Source of the DNA: Arhodomonas sp052060015
GTDB lineage: Bacteria > Pseudomonadota > Gammaproteobacteria > Nitrococcales > Nitrococcaceae
NCBI RefSeq assembly: GCF_052060015.1
Contig: NZ_JBPODZ010000005.1
Coordinates: 1-64,000 of the forward strand
DNA: 64,000 nt
Direction of reading: 5' to 3'
The translations under genes were made by a program, and so were the position numbers. Below are positions 22,656-31,700 of this stretch, in pieces. The notes beneath the pieces are model-generated. The model made no database searches. It was not told the origin of the DNA and saw only the letters and a list, made by a program, of their open reading frames with translations. Position 1 is the stretch's first letter; every line of letters begins with the position of its first letter.

Positions 22656-23879
22656 ATGGAAAAGAACCCTGACAAAGGCTATGTCGCCCTGCTGGGCTGG
22701 AGCCTCAACGCCGTCGAGGCCGCCGAGAACTTCGACCGCCGCTACCTGGTGGTGGCCCCCGACTGGGCCGAGGAATACTGCGAGCAGCACAGCATCCCCT
22801 ATATCCCCTGGAACTTCGAGCGCCTCAACGACCGTTCCATGGAGATAGCCGAGCTGTTGCGTGACAAGGGCGTAGACGTTGCCATCCCGCTGTTCGAGGA
22901 GACGGTGGAATGGGCCGGCGCCATCAACGCGGTGCTCATGGACAACCCACGTCTGCACGGGCAGGCGGTGCTGTTCCGCGACAAGGCCCTGATGAAGCGC
23001 CGCGCCCAGCTCGGCGGCATCCGCGTGGGCATCTTCGAGGAGGCCCATGACCATGATGACGTCATCCGCTTCCTCAAGCGCGTCAATCAGACCCTGCTCA
23101 AGCTCGACGGCGACCCCAACGATCCCATCCATCTCAAGGCCTTCGACAAGGCCGGCTGCCTCGGCCACCGGGTCATCCGCACGCCGGACGAGATCGACAT
23201 GATCCCGGAGGAGGAATTCCCGGTGCTCATGGAGAGCCATCTGGACGGCTGGGAATTCGCCGTGGAGGCCTGGATCCACGACGGCAAGATCCGCTTCCTC
23301 AATATCTCCGAGTACGTGACCCTCGGCTATTCGGTGTTCGTGCCCGCCACGCCGGAGCTGGAGAGCTGGCGGCCGTTGATCGAGAAAGAGATCGAGAAGC
23401 TGATCAAGACCTTCGACATCCAATACGGCCAGATCCACCCGGAGTACTTCGTCACCTCGGATGGCACCATGTACTTCGGCGAGGTCGCCTACCGGCCACC
23501 GGGGTTCAAGGCCTTCGAGCTCATGGAGCGCGCCTACGGGTTTAACCCCTATCAGGCCTCGATCCTGGTATTCGACCCCAAGACCACCGAGGAAGAGGTC
23601 GAGGCGTTCTTCCCCACCCCCGTGGTGGGCGCCAAGGGCTATGCCGGTTGTTTCGGGGTCTACCCTCGGCGGCGGGTGGTCAGCCGCCTGGAGATCCCCG
23701 AGGAGACGGAGAACCATCCCTATTTCGACTACCACGAGCTGACCCCGCCTATGGAGGAGACCGTCACCAAGCGGACCGCCTTCGGTACCCACTGGGGGCT
23801 GGTATTCTTCTTCGGTGACGATCCCCACCGGATGCGGGACCTGCTCAAGCACCAGGAAGAGCTGGACTTCTACGTCTAG
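22656..23879 (+). CDS. ATP-grasp ligase of unknown substrate
   Basis: This 407-aa protein has the ATP-grasp layout: an N-terminal pre-ATP domain (YVALLGWSLNAVEAAENFD), a central nucleotide-binding lobe (HLKAFDKAGCLGHRVI; FPVLMESHLDGWEFAVEAWI) and acidic metal ligands in GQIHPEYFVTSDGTMYFGEVAYRPPG (Glu/Asn-like positions). Such enzymes join a carboxylate to an amine through an acyl phosphate. No carrier or peptide partner is evident. It precedes a 670-aa papain-like protein by 35 bp in one operon. I cannot name the family or the substrate. Confidence 0.8.
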   Translation: MEKNPDKGYVALLGWSLNAVEAAENFDRRYLVVAPDWAEEYCEQHSIPYIPWNFERLNDRSMEIAELLRDKGVDVAIPLFEETVEWAGAINAVLMDNPRLHGQAVLFRDKALMKRRAQLGGIRVGIFEEAHDHDDVIRFLKRVNQTLLKLDGDPNDPIHLKAFDKAGCLGHRVIRTPDEIDMIPEEEFPVLMESHLDGWEFAVEAWIHDGKIRFLNISEYVTLGYSVFVPATPELESWRPLIEKEIEKLIKTFDIQYGQIHPEYFVTSDGTMYFGEVAYRPPGFKAFELMERAYGFNPYQASILVFDPKTTEEEVEAFFPTPVVGAKGYAGCFGVYPRRRVVSRLEIPEETENHPYFDYHELTPPMEETVTKRTAFGTHWGLVFFFGDDPHRMRDLLKHQEELDFYV

Positions 23880-23914
23880 CAGCCCTGTCCGAACGCAGTG
23901 GAGAGCCTGCCAGC

Positions 23915-25927
23915 GTGACACCCCCCAGCGACGACGAGCGCAGCGGCGCCCCCCTGCCGGGCCTGCTGGTCAAGCTCGACGATGCCGGCGCCGCCCTCGC
24001 GGCGGCGCCGCCGTTCTCCAAACCGGCCAAGCTCGGGCGCGTGCTGGATACGGCGCGGCGGGTGATGCTCCAGGAAGGGGGCTGCGCGGCCATCGAGGCC
24101 CGCATCCAGGCCCTCGAGGAGGCGGGGCTGTTCGAAGGCTCGGACTGGGCCACGCCCCAGATCCTGGTGCCCTCGCTGACCACCCACGCCCTGCAGAGCC
24201 CGGATGCGAACACGGTAGTCATCGAGGCGCTCAGCGAGCTACGGATGCTGACAGTGGGGCGGGGGGAATACCTGCACCCACTGATCTCCATGGAACAGGC
24301 GCACCACTACCTGACCCAGGTGCTCGCCATCAACCTGGCGATGGTGTTCACCCCGCCCGGCGAGGCGGAGCGGGCCACCCAGGGACGGCTGGCCGAGCTC
24401 CCACGCGTGGTGCTCCGTCACCTCGCGGAGCGGATCGGCTACGAGCACATCATCGACCAGCTCATCGACGAGATCTGGCGGATGCTACGCCAGCGCCCGA
24501 TCCAGGTGGACCCGATCAAGCAGATGATCACCCAGATCGCCATCTGCCGGGCGGATCCGGCGATCGACCTGGGCGCCAGCGGACACGGTGCCGAGCGGCT
24601 GGTGAGCAGCCTATTCGCCCCCACCAACGCCAGCCGGGACGACCCGGGACTGGAGGTCTTCGAGGAGCGACTCGCCTGCCTCGACAATGGGGCACTGCAG
24701 TCCGAGGCCACCGGCTTCGCCCGGGCCATGCACGACACCGGGCTCGCCTCCCCCTACCACGCGGCGTTCCTGCGCTTTTTGCGGGCGAACGCCGATCACC
24801 TCCTCGCCGATGCCCTCGGCCTGTCCAACACCGGCCGCGATGGCCTGCTTTGCTACCGTGAGCTGGTAATGGCCTTGATCGACGAGGCCGTCCTGCCCGC
24901 CACCGCGCAGTCGGTGTACGGGCTGGCGATGCTGCTGGAGCGGGGCATCCTCTACCAGTCCGCCGTCGCCCCCGCACTATGGCGCCAAATCGCCCTGCCA
25001 CTGTCGGACTGGGCCGCCAACCGCCTGTGGCTGGCCTACGGCGACACCGTGGCGCCGCGCACCCGGCTGCTGGAAGGCGTACTCATGGTGCTCGGCCTGC
25101 CGTTAGGGGTGGGCCAGGGCAATAACCCCACCTGCCAGTCCGCCCGGGCGTTGTCCATGTGGTCGTACAACGATCCGGATTACCTGCTGCAGATCCTCGC
25201 GTGGGCCGCCCGGGATGACGAGGTGATCATGCACTTCGAGGGCCGGGCGATCTCTTCACGCAGCTGCCTGGACGGGCGACCGCTGCCCATCGACCTGGAC
25301 CCGGCATCGCTCATCCTCGTCCCGCACCTGGACCACATCTACCATGAGATGGGAAGGCTGTGTGCCGAGCGCGGGGGCGACCCCCACCGCTGGGTAAACC
25401 CGGAGTTCCACGGCTGGTGGGTGGGGCGGGGCTTTCGCATCAACGTCGACGTGGCCACCGGCGAGATCACCGCCCTAGAGGACTTCCTCCGCCACTTCTA
25501 TGGCTACTACCATCCCTACTACAACGGCAACCAACCGCTCATTCATCCCCAGCCGGCCGGGATCGCGGTCACCGATACTGCGGCCCGGTTCATCGGCTGG
25601 CATGCCATTGCCATCCAGCGGGTCGCCCTGGACCCGGCCGGCGCGATGCGCGTGTATTTCTTCAACCCCAACAACGACAGCGGCCAGGACTGGGGGGACG
25701 GGGTACGTGTCAGCACCGCGGACAACGGCGAGCTCTCCGGCGAGGCCTCGCTGCCCTTCGAGCAGTTCGCCTCGCGGCTGTACATCTTCCACTACGACCC
25801 ACTGGAGCGCGGCGCGCCTGCCGCCGTCTCCGCCGCGGAGCTCGAGGCCGTCACCGGCTACATCCAGCGCAGCTGGGGCGCGGATCGCATGCCCGTCTCC
25901 GTGAAGGACGGGGACCCGTCGCCCTGA
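23915..25927 (+). CDS. Large protein with papain-like catalytic arrangement, paired with ATP-grasp ligase
   Basis: I do not recognise this 670-aa protein as a named family. Residues 1-390 are helical and may be a regulatory or substrate part. Residues 400-670 show the order of a papain-fold hydrolase or transferase: Gln401-x5-Cys407 (GQGNNPTCQSARAL; papain also has Gln and Cys six apart), His563 (GWHAIAIQRV) and Asn584 (YFFNPNNDSGQDWG). The sequence after His and Asn alternates as beta strands, as in the papain core. It has no signal peptide. Linked to an ATP-grasp enzyme, it could remove, transfer or edit what the ligase adds. GTG is the start codon. Confidence 0.7.
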   Translation: MTPPSDDERSGAPLPGLLVKLDDAGAALAAAPPFSKPAKLGRVLDTARRVMLQEGGCAAIEARIQALEEAGLFEGSDWATPQILVPSLTTHALQSPDANTVVIEALSELRMLTVGRGEYLHPLISMEQAHHYLTQVLAINLAMVFTPPGEAERATQGRLAELPRVVLRHLAERIGYEHIIDQLIDEIWRMLRQRPIQVDPIKQMITQIAICRADPAIDLGASGHGAERLVSSLFAPTNASRDDPGLEVFEERLACLDNGALQSEATGFARAMHDTGLASPYHAAFLRFLRANADHLLADALGLSNTGRDGLLCYRELVMALIDEAVLPATAQSVYGLAMLLERGILYQSAVAPALWRQIALPLSDWAANRLWLAYGDTVAPRTRLLEGVLMVLGLPLGVGQGNNPTCQSARALSMWSYNDPDYLLQILAWAARDDEVIMHFEGRAISSRSCLDGRPLPIDLDPASLILVPHLDHIYHEMGRLCAERGGDPHRWVNPEFHGWWVGRGFRINVDVATGEITALEDFLRHFYGYYHPYYNGNQPLIHPQPAGIAVTDTAARFIGWHAIAIQRVALDPAGAMRVYFFNPNNDSGQDWGDGVRVSTADNGELSGEASLPFEQFASRLYIFHYDPLERGAPAAVSAAELEAVTGYIQRSWGADRMPVSVKDGDPSP

Positions 25928-26051
25928 ATCCCCCTCGCCGCCATGGCGGACTCGGCTTGATGGACGAATGCGCTTACGGCCTAGTAAGGCCACTGTAAGC
26001 GTGAACTGCTACGTTTTGGGGTGCATGGCAACGACAAAGCGGAGGGGAGAG

Positions 26052-27023
26052 ATGATGCGAAAAACCCTGTTGCGCGCCACGATAGGGCCGATGCTGACCG
26101 CGTTCGTACTGGGGTCGACATCGGCTTTCGGGGCCCAGTCCGACGACATCAAGGTCAATCTGGAGCGCCCGGAGCAGGCCAGGATTACCACGGGCATCAA
26201 CGTGATCCAAGGATGGGCCCTGGCACCCGACGGCATCGATCGCGTGGAGCTCTACATCGACGAGGATCCGGACGGATCGCCGAACCAGGTGCTCGCCTAT
26301 GGTGGCTCGCGTTCCGATGTCTGCGCCGGGCGGACACCCACGCCGCCGGACTGCCCAAACGCCGGCTTCGCGGCTACGTTCAACTACAACCTATTTGACG
26401 ACGGCCGGCACGAGTTCACGGTACGGGCGTACGACAATAACGGGGATCACAACGACGATTCGGTACGGTTCACGGTGAAGACCCTCGGCGAGGAGTTCGT
26501 CGACGGCGAGAGGATCTCCCTGCCGGCCTTCCAGATCCGCAATGTGCTCAAATCCAACTCGGGCGCCGACAACCAGCGCTACAACGTGGAGTTCGAGTGG
26601 AGCACGGCAGCCCAGGCGTTCGTGATGACCGACATTGAGGAGCGGGCCAGCCTCATCGCCTTTCTCCCGCCCACAGCCCCGAGTGGGCTTACCGCCACCA
26701 AGGCGAGCGGCAACGTCGAGCTGGAATGGACGGACACGACGAACAGCGGCGACATCGGCCAGGAGCAGTGGTTCGTCGTCGAACGGAAATTCAGCATCCT
26801 CCCCGGTGGCGGCGAATTTCGCGTCATTGGGGTGACGCGGGCGGAGGCCACCGAGTTCGTCGACGACGACGTCATCCTCACCGTCGGCATCGGCAGCCTC
26901 GCGGGCACCTATACCTACCGGGTAAGCGCCGCTGTGCCCTCCGGCACGAGTGCCAGCGGGGAGGTCGTGGTGAATCAGACCCAGGACTCCTTGGTTGACG
27001 ACTCACCCGACCTGGATCTCTAA
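26052..27023 (+). CDS. Secreted beta-sandwich protein (Ig/FN3-like), unknown
   Basis: This 323-aa protein has a signal peptide (MMRKTLLRATIGPMLTAFVL ... AFGAQSDD). The first domain resembles bacterial Ig-like modules (VIQGWALAPDGIDRVELYID; DDGRHEFTVRAYDNNGDHND), and the second looks like a fibronectin type III repeat (PSGLTATKASGNVELEWTD). It is acidic and should act outside the cytoplasm. I set the start at ATG 26052 after GGAGGGGAG. It follows the papain-like gene by 125 bp on the same strand; a functional link is not established. Confidence 0.8.
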   Translation: MMRKTLLRATIGPMLTAFVLGSTSAFGAQSDDIKVNLERPEQARITTGINVIQGWALAPDGIDRVELYIDEDPDGSPNQVLAYGGSRSDVCAGRTPTPPDCPNAGFAATFNYNLFDDGRHEFTVRAYDNNGDHNDDSVRFTVKTLGEEFVDGERISLPAFQIRNVLKSNSGADNQRYNVEFEWSTAAQAFVMTDIEERASLIAFLPPTAPSGLTATKASGNVELEWTDTTNSGDIGQEQWFVVERKFSILPGGGEFRVIGVTRAEATEFVDDDVILTVGIGSLAGTYTYRVSAAVPSGTSASGEVVVNQTQDSLVDDSPDLDL

Positions 27024-27045
27024 GGCCACACGCTGGGCGTAAAAC

Positions 27046-27070
27046 GCGGGGGCCTCACTTTGGCCCCCGC
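27046..27070. terminator. Bidirectional terminator between convergent genes
   Basis: GCGGGGGCC (27046-27054) and GGCCCCCGC (27062-27070) form a 9-bp stem with a 7-base loop. On the minus strand the stem is followed by GTTTT, so it should end the symporter operon; it also lies right after the secreted-protein gene. Confidence 0.8.
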
Positions 27071-27075
27071 CATCG

Positions 27076-28551
27076 TCATCGGATACCGCGGGCGTCCAGC
27101 TCCGCGCCGAGCTCGTCAATGAACGCCCGGGCACGATCCCGATCCCGCCGCGGAGTCATCAGGCTCACCGCCACGAACAGCGCCACTGAAAGCCCGGCCG
27201 ACCAGAACGCCGGCGGCACGCCGAACGGCGCGTAGCCGCCGAGCTGCATCACCGTCACTGCGATACCGGCCACCAGGATGCTCGAGATGGCCCCGGCGGC
27301 GGTGCCGCGGCGCCAGAAAAAGGCGCCGACGATGGCCGGCACGGTGACCAGCAGCCCCGTGGAGGACGCCACCGACAGGATGGATATGAGGTCGAGCTCG
27401 AGCCGGGCGAAGAGCACGGCGATGACCGTCATCACCACCACCACCAGCTTGCCCGCGAGCAGCTCGCTCACCCGCCGATCGGTGCCGAGCCAGGGGCGAT
27501 AGACGTCATGGGAGACCATGGCCCCGAGCGTGAGGAGGATGGAGTCCACGGTGGAGACCGCCGCGGCGAGGATCCCGACCATCAGCACCACGGCCACGGC
27601 GGTGGGGATCACCTCCGAGCCGATGAGCCGCGCCGTGGCGAGGTCCGGCTTGTCCAGCCCCGGCAGCAGCGCCAGCGCCGAGAAGCCGAAGACCACGGAA
27701 ACCACCGTGTAGACAAACCCGAGCAGCAGGAAACCAGCGATCATGGTGCGCATCGCCCCCAGGCTCTCCGTGGTGTAGAGCCGCTGGCTCACCTGGGGAT
27801 TGCTGATGGAGAAGAAGAACCAGGGCAGGGTCAACGCCAGGAAGGTCTTCAGGTCGAACAGCCCGGGACCGGGCACGGTGAGCCAGTCGCCGCGCTCGCT
27901 CTCGATCGTGTCGATGAAGCCCCCCACGCCACCGAGGGCGGCGAGGACGAAGCCCACGGCGATCAAGCTGGTGACCAGCATGATCACCACCTGCAGGACA
28001 TCGGTCCACAACACCGAGCGCAGCCCCGCCACCAGCGTCCAGACCAGCGTGAACGCCGCTCCGAGCAAAATCCCCGCAGTAAACGGCACGGCACCATCGC
28101 TGGCCCCAGAGAGCAGATAACCGATACCCATGAGCTGGACCGCGCTGTAGGGGACCAGGAACACGCAGGAGGCGAGGGCGACGATGGCCGCCAGCGCCCG
28201 GCTACCGTAGCGGTCACCGAGCATCTCCGAGGGCGTGACATAGCCGAAGCGCCGGCCCACCAGCCAGAAGCGGGGGCCGAAAATCACCACCAGCCCGAGG
28301 CCGGAGAGATAAATGAGCTCGAAGCCCAGCGCGCCGACGCCACCGGCATAGGTCAGGCCCACCAGGCCCACCATCATGAAGGCACTGTAGGTGGTGGCAC
28401 CGTAACTCAGCGCGGAGACGATGCCCCCAACCCGCCGGCCAGCGAGGTAATACTCGGTGACGCCCTCACCCAGGCGCCGCCGGGATGCCACGGCCACCGC
28501 CACGCCGAGCACCGCGTAGAGGATCAGGACGAACCACACCGCCGCGGTCAT
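27076..28551 (-). CDS. Sodium:solute symporter (SSS family)
   Basis: This 491-aa protein has about 13 membrane helices and the SSS pattern: EYYLAGRRVGGIVSALSYGA near the N-terminus, GLRSVLWTDVLQVVIM in the middle, and ILAAAVSTVDSILLTLGAM with the Ser/Thr-rich sodium-site helix. It imports an organic solute with sodium. I use ATG 28551 (MTAAVW), which overlaps the stop of the small membrane gene upstream by 4 bp; the much longer upstream frame is not credible. The substrate is not readable; the regulator upstream is SARP-like. Confidence 0.92.
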   Translation of the reverse strand: MTAAVWFVLILYAVLGVAVAVASRRRLGEGVTEYYLAGRRVGGIVSALSYGATTYSAFMMVGLVGLTYAGGVGALGFELIYLSGLGLVVIFGPRFWLVGRRFGYVTPSEMLGDRYGSRALAAIVALASCVFLVPYSAVQLMGIGYLLSGASDGAVPFTAGILLGAAFTLVWTLVAGLRSVLWTDVLQVVIMLVTSLIAVGFVLAALGGVGGFIDTIESERGDWLTVPGPGLFDLKTFLALTLPWFFFSISNPQVSQRLYTTESLGAMRTMIAGFLLLGFVYTVVSVVFGFSALALLPGLDKPDLATARLIGSEVIPTAVAVVLMVGILAAAVSTVDSILLTLGAMVSHDVYRPWLGTDRRVSELLAGKLVVVVMTVIAVLFARLELDLISILSVASSTGLLVTVPAIVGAFFWRRGTAAGAISSILVAGIAVTVMQLGGYAPFGVPPAFWSAGLSVALFVAVSLMTPRRDRDRARAFIDELGAELDARGIR

Positions 28552-28739
28552 ACCCGCCACCCCCGGAGAATGCGCAGTATGATGGCGATCGCCGCCGCCC
28601 CGAAGACGAGCCAGAACAGGAAGGCGGCGGCGAAGCGCTCCTGTCCCTGCAACAGGGCGTAGGGCACGACCACTGCCAGCACGATCAGCACCGCCAGCGT
28701 GATCAGCCAGCGCCCACCCCGTGTACGGTTGTCGTCCAT
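28548..28739 (-). CDS. Small membrane partner of the SSS symporter
   Basis: This 63-aa protein has two membrane helices (WLITLAVLIVLAVVVPYALL and FLFWLVFGAAAIAIILRIL). Many sodium:solute symporters are preceded by such short, poorly conserved membrane proteins (DUF997/DUF3311-like). The ATGA overlap with the symporter supports co-translation. It may help folding or activity of the symporter. Confidence 0.75.
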   Translation of the reverse strand: MDDNRTRGGRWLITLAVLIVLAVVVPYALLQGQERFAAAFLFWLVFGAAAIAIILRILRGWRV

Positions 28740-28774
28740 TACACCCCCGTGTTGACGCCCCTTCGCACCCGCGG

Positions 28775-31700
28775 TCAGCCGGCGGCGAGCAGGCGGCGCG
28801 CCCGCTCCACGTGCGGGACCGTGTGCTGTGCCGGCAGGCCATCCAGCAACCGGGCAAGCCGCTCGCGCTCCTCACGGCCGTCGGCGGTGGCGGTGATACC
28901 GTAATCGAGACGCACGGACTGGATCCGGATCAGCTCCATTACGGCATCCTGCTCCGCCGCCAGGGCCTCGGCATGCCGGAGATCGACGTCGGCGGCCTCG
29001 CGATCGCGCTGCATCAGATAATCAATCTCGCCACGACGCCGGTAGAGCTCCGGAAGGAAACGTTTGTTGCCGATGCGTGCCACATCGGCCATGGCCTGGG
29101 CGAGCACCGAGCGCGCCGGCGCCAGCCGGCCAAGGCCGATAAGGGCATCGATCTGCAGCCGCAGCAGGATCGTGCTGACACCATACATCACATGACGGAT
29201 GTCGCTCACCGCCTGCTGGAGGAGCCGAAGGCCGTCCCGATCCCCGCTGCGGGCCCGGGCCCAGCCCAGCAGCGCCTGTCCCGCCCGCCGCCACAGGGCA
29301 TAATCGCGCTCCTCGGCGACCCGGAGGAGGCGCTTGGCGACCTCGGCCGTGGTCTCCACGTCCCCCCCATACTGGGCGATCAGGGCCTGAAACGTGTAGC
29401 AGAAGACCTGGCTCGGGGGGTGCCCCTCGGCGTCCGCCTTGGCCACGGCGGCATCGGTGACCTCCCGGGCCCGCCCCGTTTCCCCGAGGCACCACAGCGT
29501 GAGCGCCCCGAAGGACTCCCCCGCGAGCGCGGGGTCGTCGCCGAACGCCCCTACCAGGGCACCATGATCACCGTCATCGTAGAGGCCCGTCAGGGTCTCG
29601 AAATACTGGCGGGCGCCATGCAGATCGCCCCAGGAGAAACGGCAGTTGATCTGCGCGTAGTATGCGGCCAGCCGCCTCACCCGGTCATCCTCGCTGTCCG
29701 CGAGCTCCAGCATCCGGTCGGCGATGCGCTGGGCCTCGGCGAAACCGGCATGGGAGCTGGCACCGTGCCATTCCCCCCAGAGGAGGAGGAAGTGGCGGCC
29801 GGGGTCCGCCTGCCACGCGTGCAGGGCACGGGCCCGCTTGAAGGTGGCGTATACCCGGCCGTCGCCGTAGCCGCGGCTCGCCATATCGGCAAGGCCCAGA
29901 CCCAACAGGCACTCCACCATGCGCGCCCGGCGGGTTTCCTCGTCTCCGAGCTCCTCAGCAACGGACAAGGCATCACGGAAATGTCGGGACGCCTCATCGT
30001 GGGCCGCCCGCGCCAGGGTCTGGTAGCCGGCCCGGATCCGGTAGGGCAGGGCAGCCACCGGCTGTTCCCCGCGAGTGAGATGGTGGGCCAGATAGCCCGG
30101 GCGCTGCCAGGCGATCTCCGGGTAGCGCTCCTGGATCACCTCAGCGATGCGCAGGTGCCTCTCGGCGCGCTCGCTGTCCAGCTGGCTATCATAGACCGCC
30201 TCCCGGATCAGGGCGTGACGGAAGCGGTACCAGTGGGTACCGCCCAGACCGCGGGCGCTACGTTCAACGAAACCCGCCGCCATAAGATGCTCCAACCCGG
30301 CCTCGATCTCGTCGCCGTCCAGGGTGGCAATGGCGGCGAGCATCTCCCCGTCGAACTCTCGGCCAAGGGTCGCGGCGAGCTGTGCCAGGCCCCTGGTGGA
30401 CCCTAGGCCCTGCAATCGGGCGGAGAGCAGGTCCCGGAGCGTCGCCGGCACCGTGACCGCCATCGCATCCTGGCGATGCTGCCGGGCGAGCTCCTCGATG
30501 AACAACGGAATACCGTCGGCATAGTAGAGGATCTGCCGGCGCATCTCGGCGGGCATCTCGCCACCGGCGATGGCATCGAGGAGCTCCGCGCTCTCTGACT
30601 CGTTGAGGCGCTGCAGGTGCAGCCGTACTACGGGATCCTCGCTGCGCCAGGGATAGACGGTCCCGGGCCGGCCGCTCACGAGGAACAGCAACGGCCGTTC
30701 GGCAAGCCCCTCGATGGCCCGCCTCAACAGCATGACGGTAGTGGGGTCGATCCAATGCAAATCCTCGACCACAACCAGCAGTGGGGCACGGGCCGTGAAC
30801 GCCGCAGTGACCTCCATCAAGAGGTCCAGGAGGCGGTCACGCTGTTCCACGGCGTCGGCGAGCGCCTCCGTCATCCCCTCACGGCACGCCGACGGGTCCG
30901 TGTCGAGCAACCGCCGCAGTCCCCGGGCGGCGTCATCCGGCAGGTCGCCACACTCGGCCAGGAACGCCTCCATGGCGGCATCCCAGTCCGTGCCATCGCC
31001 GGGCGTCAGCCTCCGCTCCAGATGGCGGCGCAGGGCGTCGATAACTGGGTACAAGGGCTGGCGGCGGTGCTCCGGGGAGCAGCGGAGGTGGAAAACGATC
31101 CCGCCACCGGCGTATACCTCGTTGAGCCACTCCTCGACGAGACGGGTCTTGCCCACCCCCGCCTCCCCCTCGACGATAACCCGCTGCAGCCCGTGGCGGG
31201 GCACCCGCCGCCATTCCCGGCGCAGGTGCTCGAGCTGGGCACGGCGCCCGATGAATGGCGACACACCACCGAGTTGCCGCGAGATCGCGATCCGGTCCTC
31301 GAGCTGGCGGTCCGCAGTCACCTGATAGAGGGCATGCTGCCCCGCCGGATCTTCCAGCGGCCGACTGTCGAAGCACGGGTACACGCGGGTATGAACGGCG
31401 GCGGTAATCACACACGCATTCGCAGGCGTGCGCTCGGCGAGACGGGAGACCGCCTCGGAGAGGTCCCCGGCGGGATCGGGGAGCGCCGGGCTGCCGGTGG
31501 TGAGCAGCCAGTCGGAATCGACGGCCACCTGGAGCGTTCCCCCCGCCTGCACGGTCCGGACGATGCGGAAGGCGGCGCGTACGGCCTGCATGGTAGTAGT
31601 GTCACCCGCCTCCGGCAGCCCGAAGTAGATGATCAGCCGCCCGCCGTGGGAGCGCCCCGGAAGCCCCCCGAATTCTTCCACGATCGCACCCACCTGCCGG

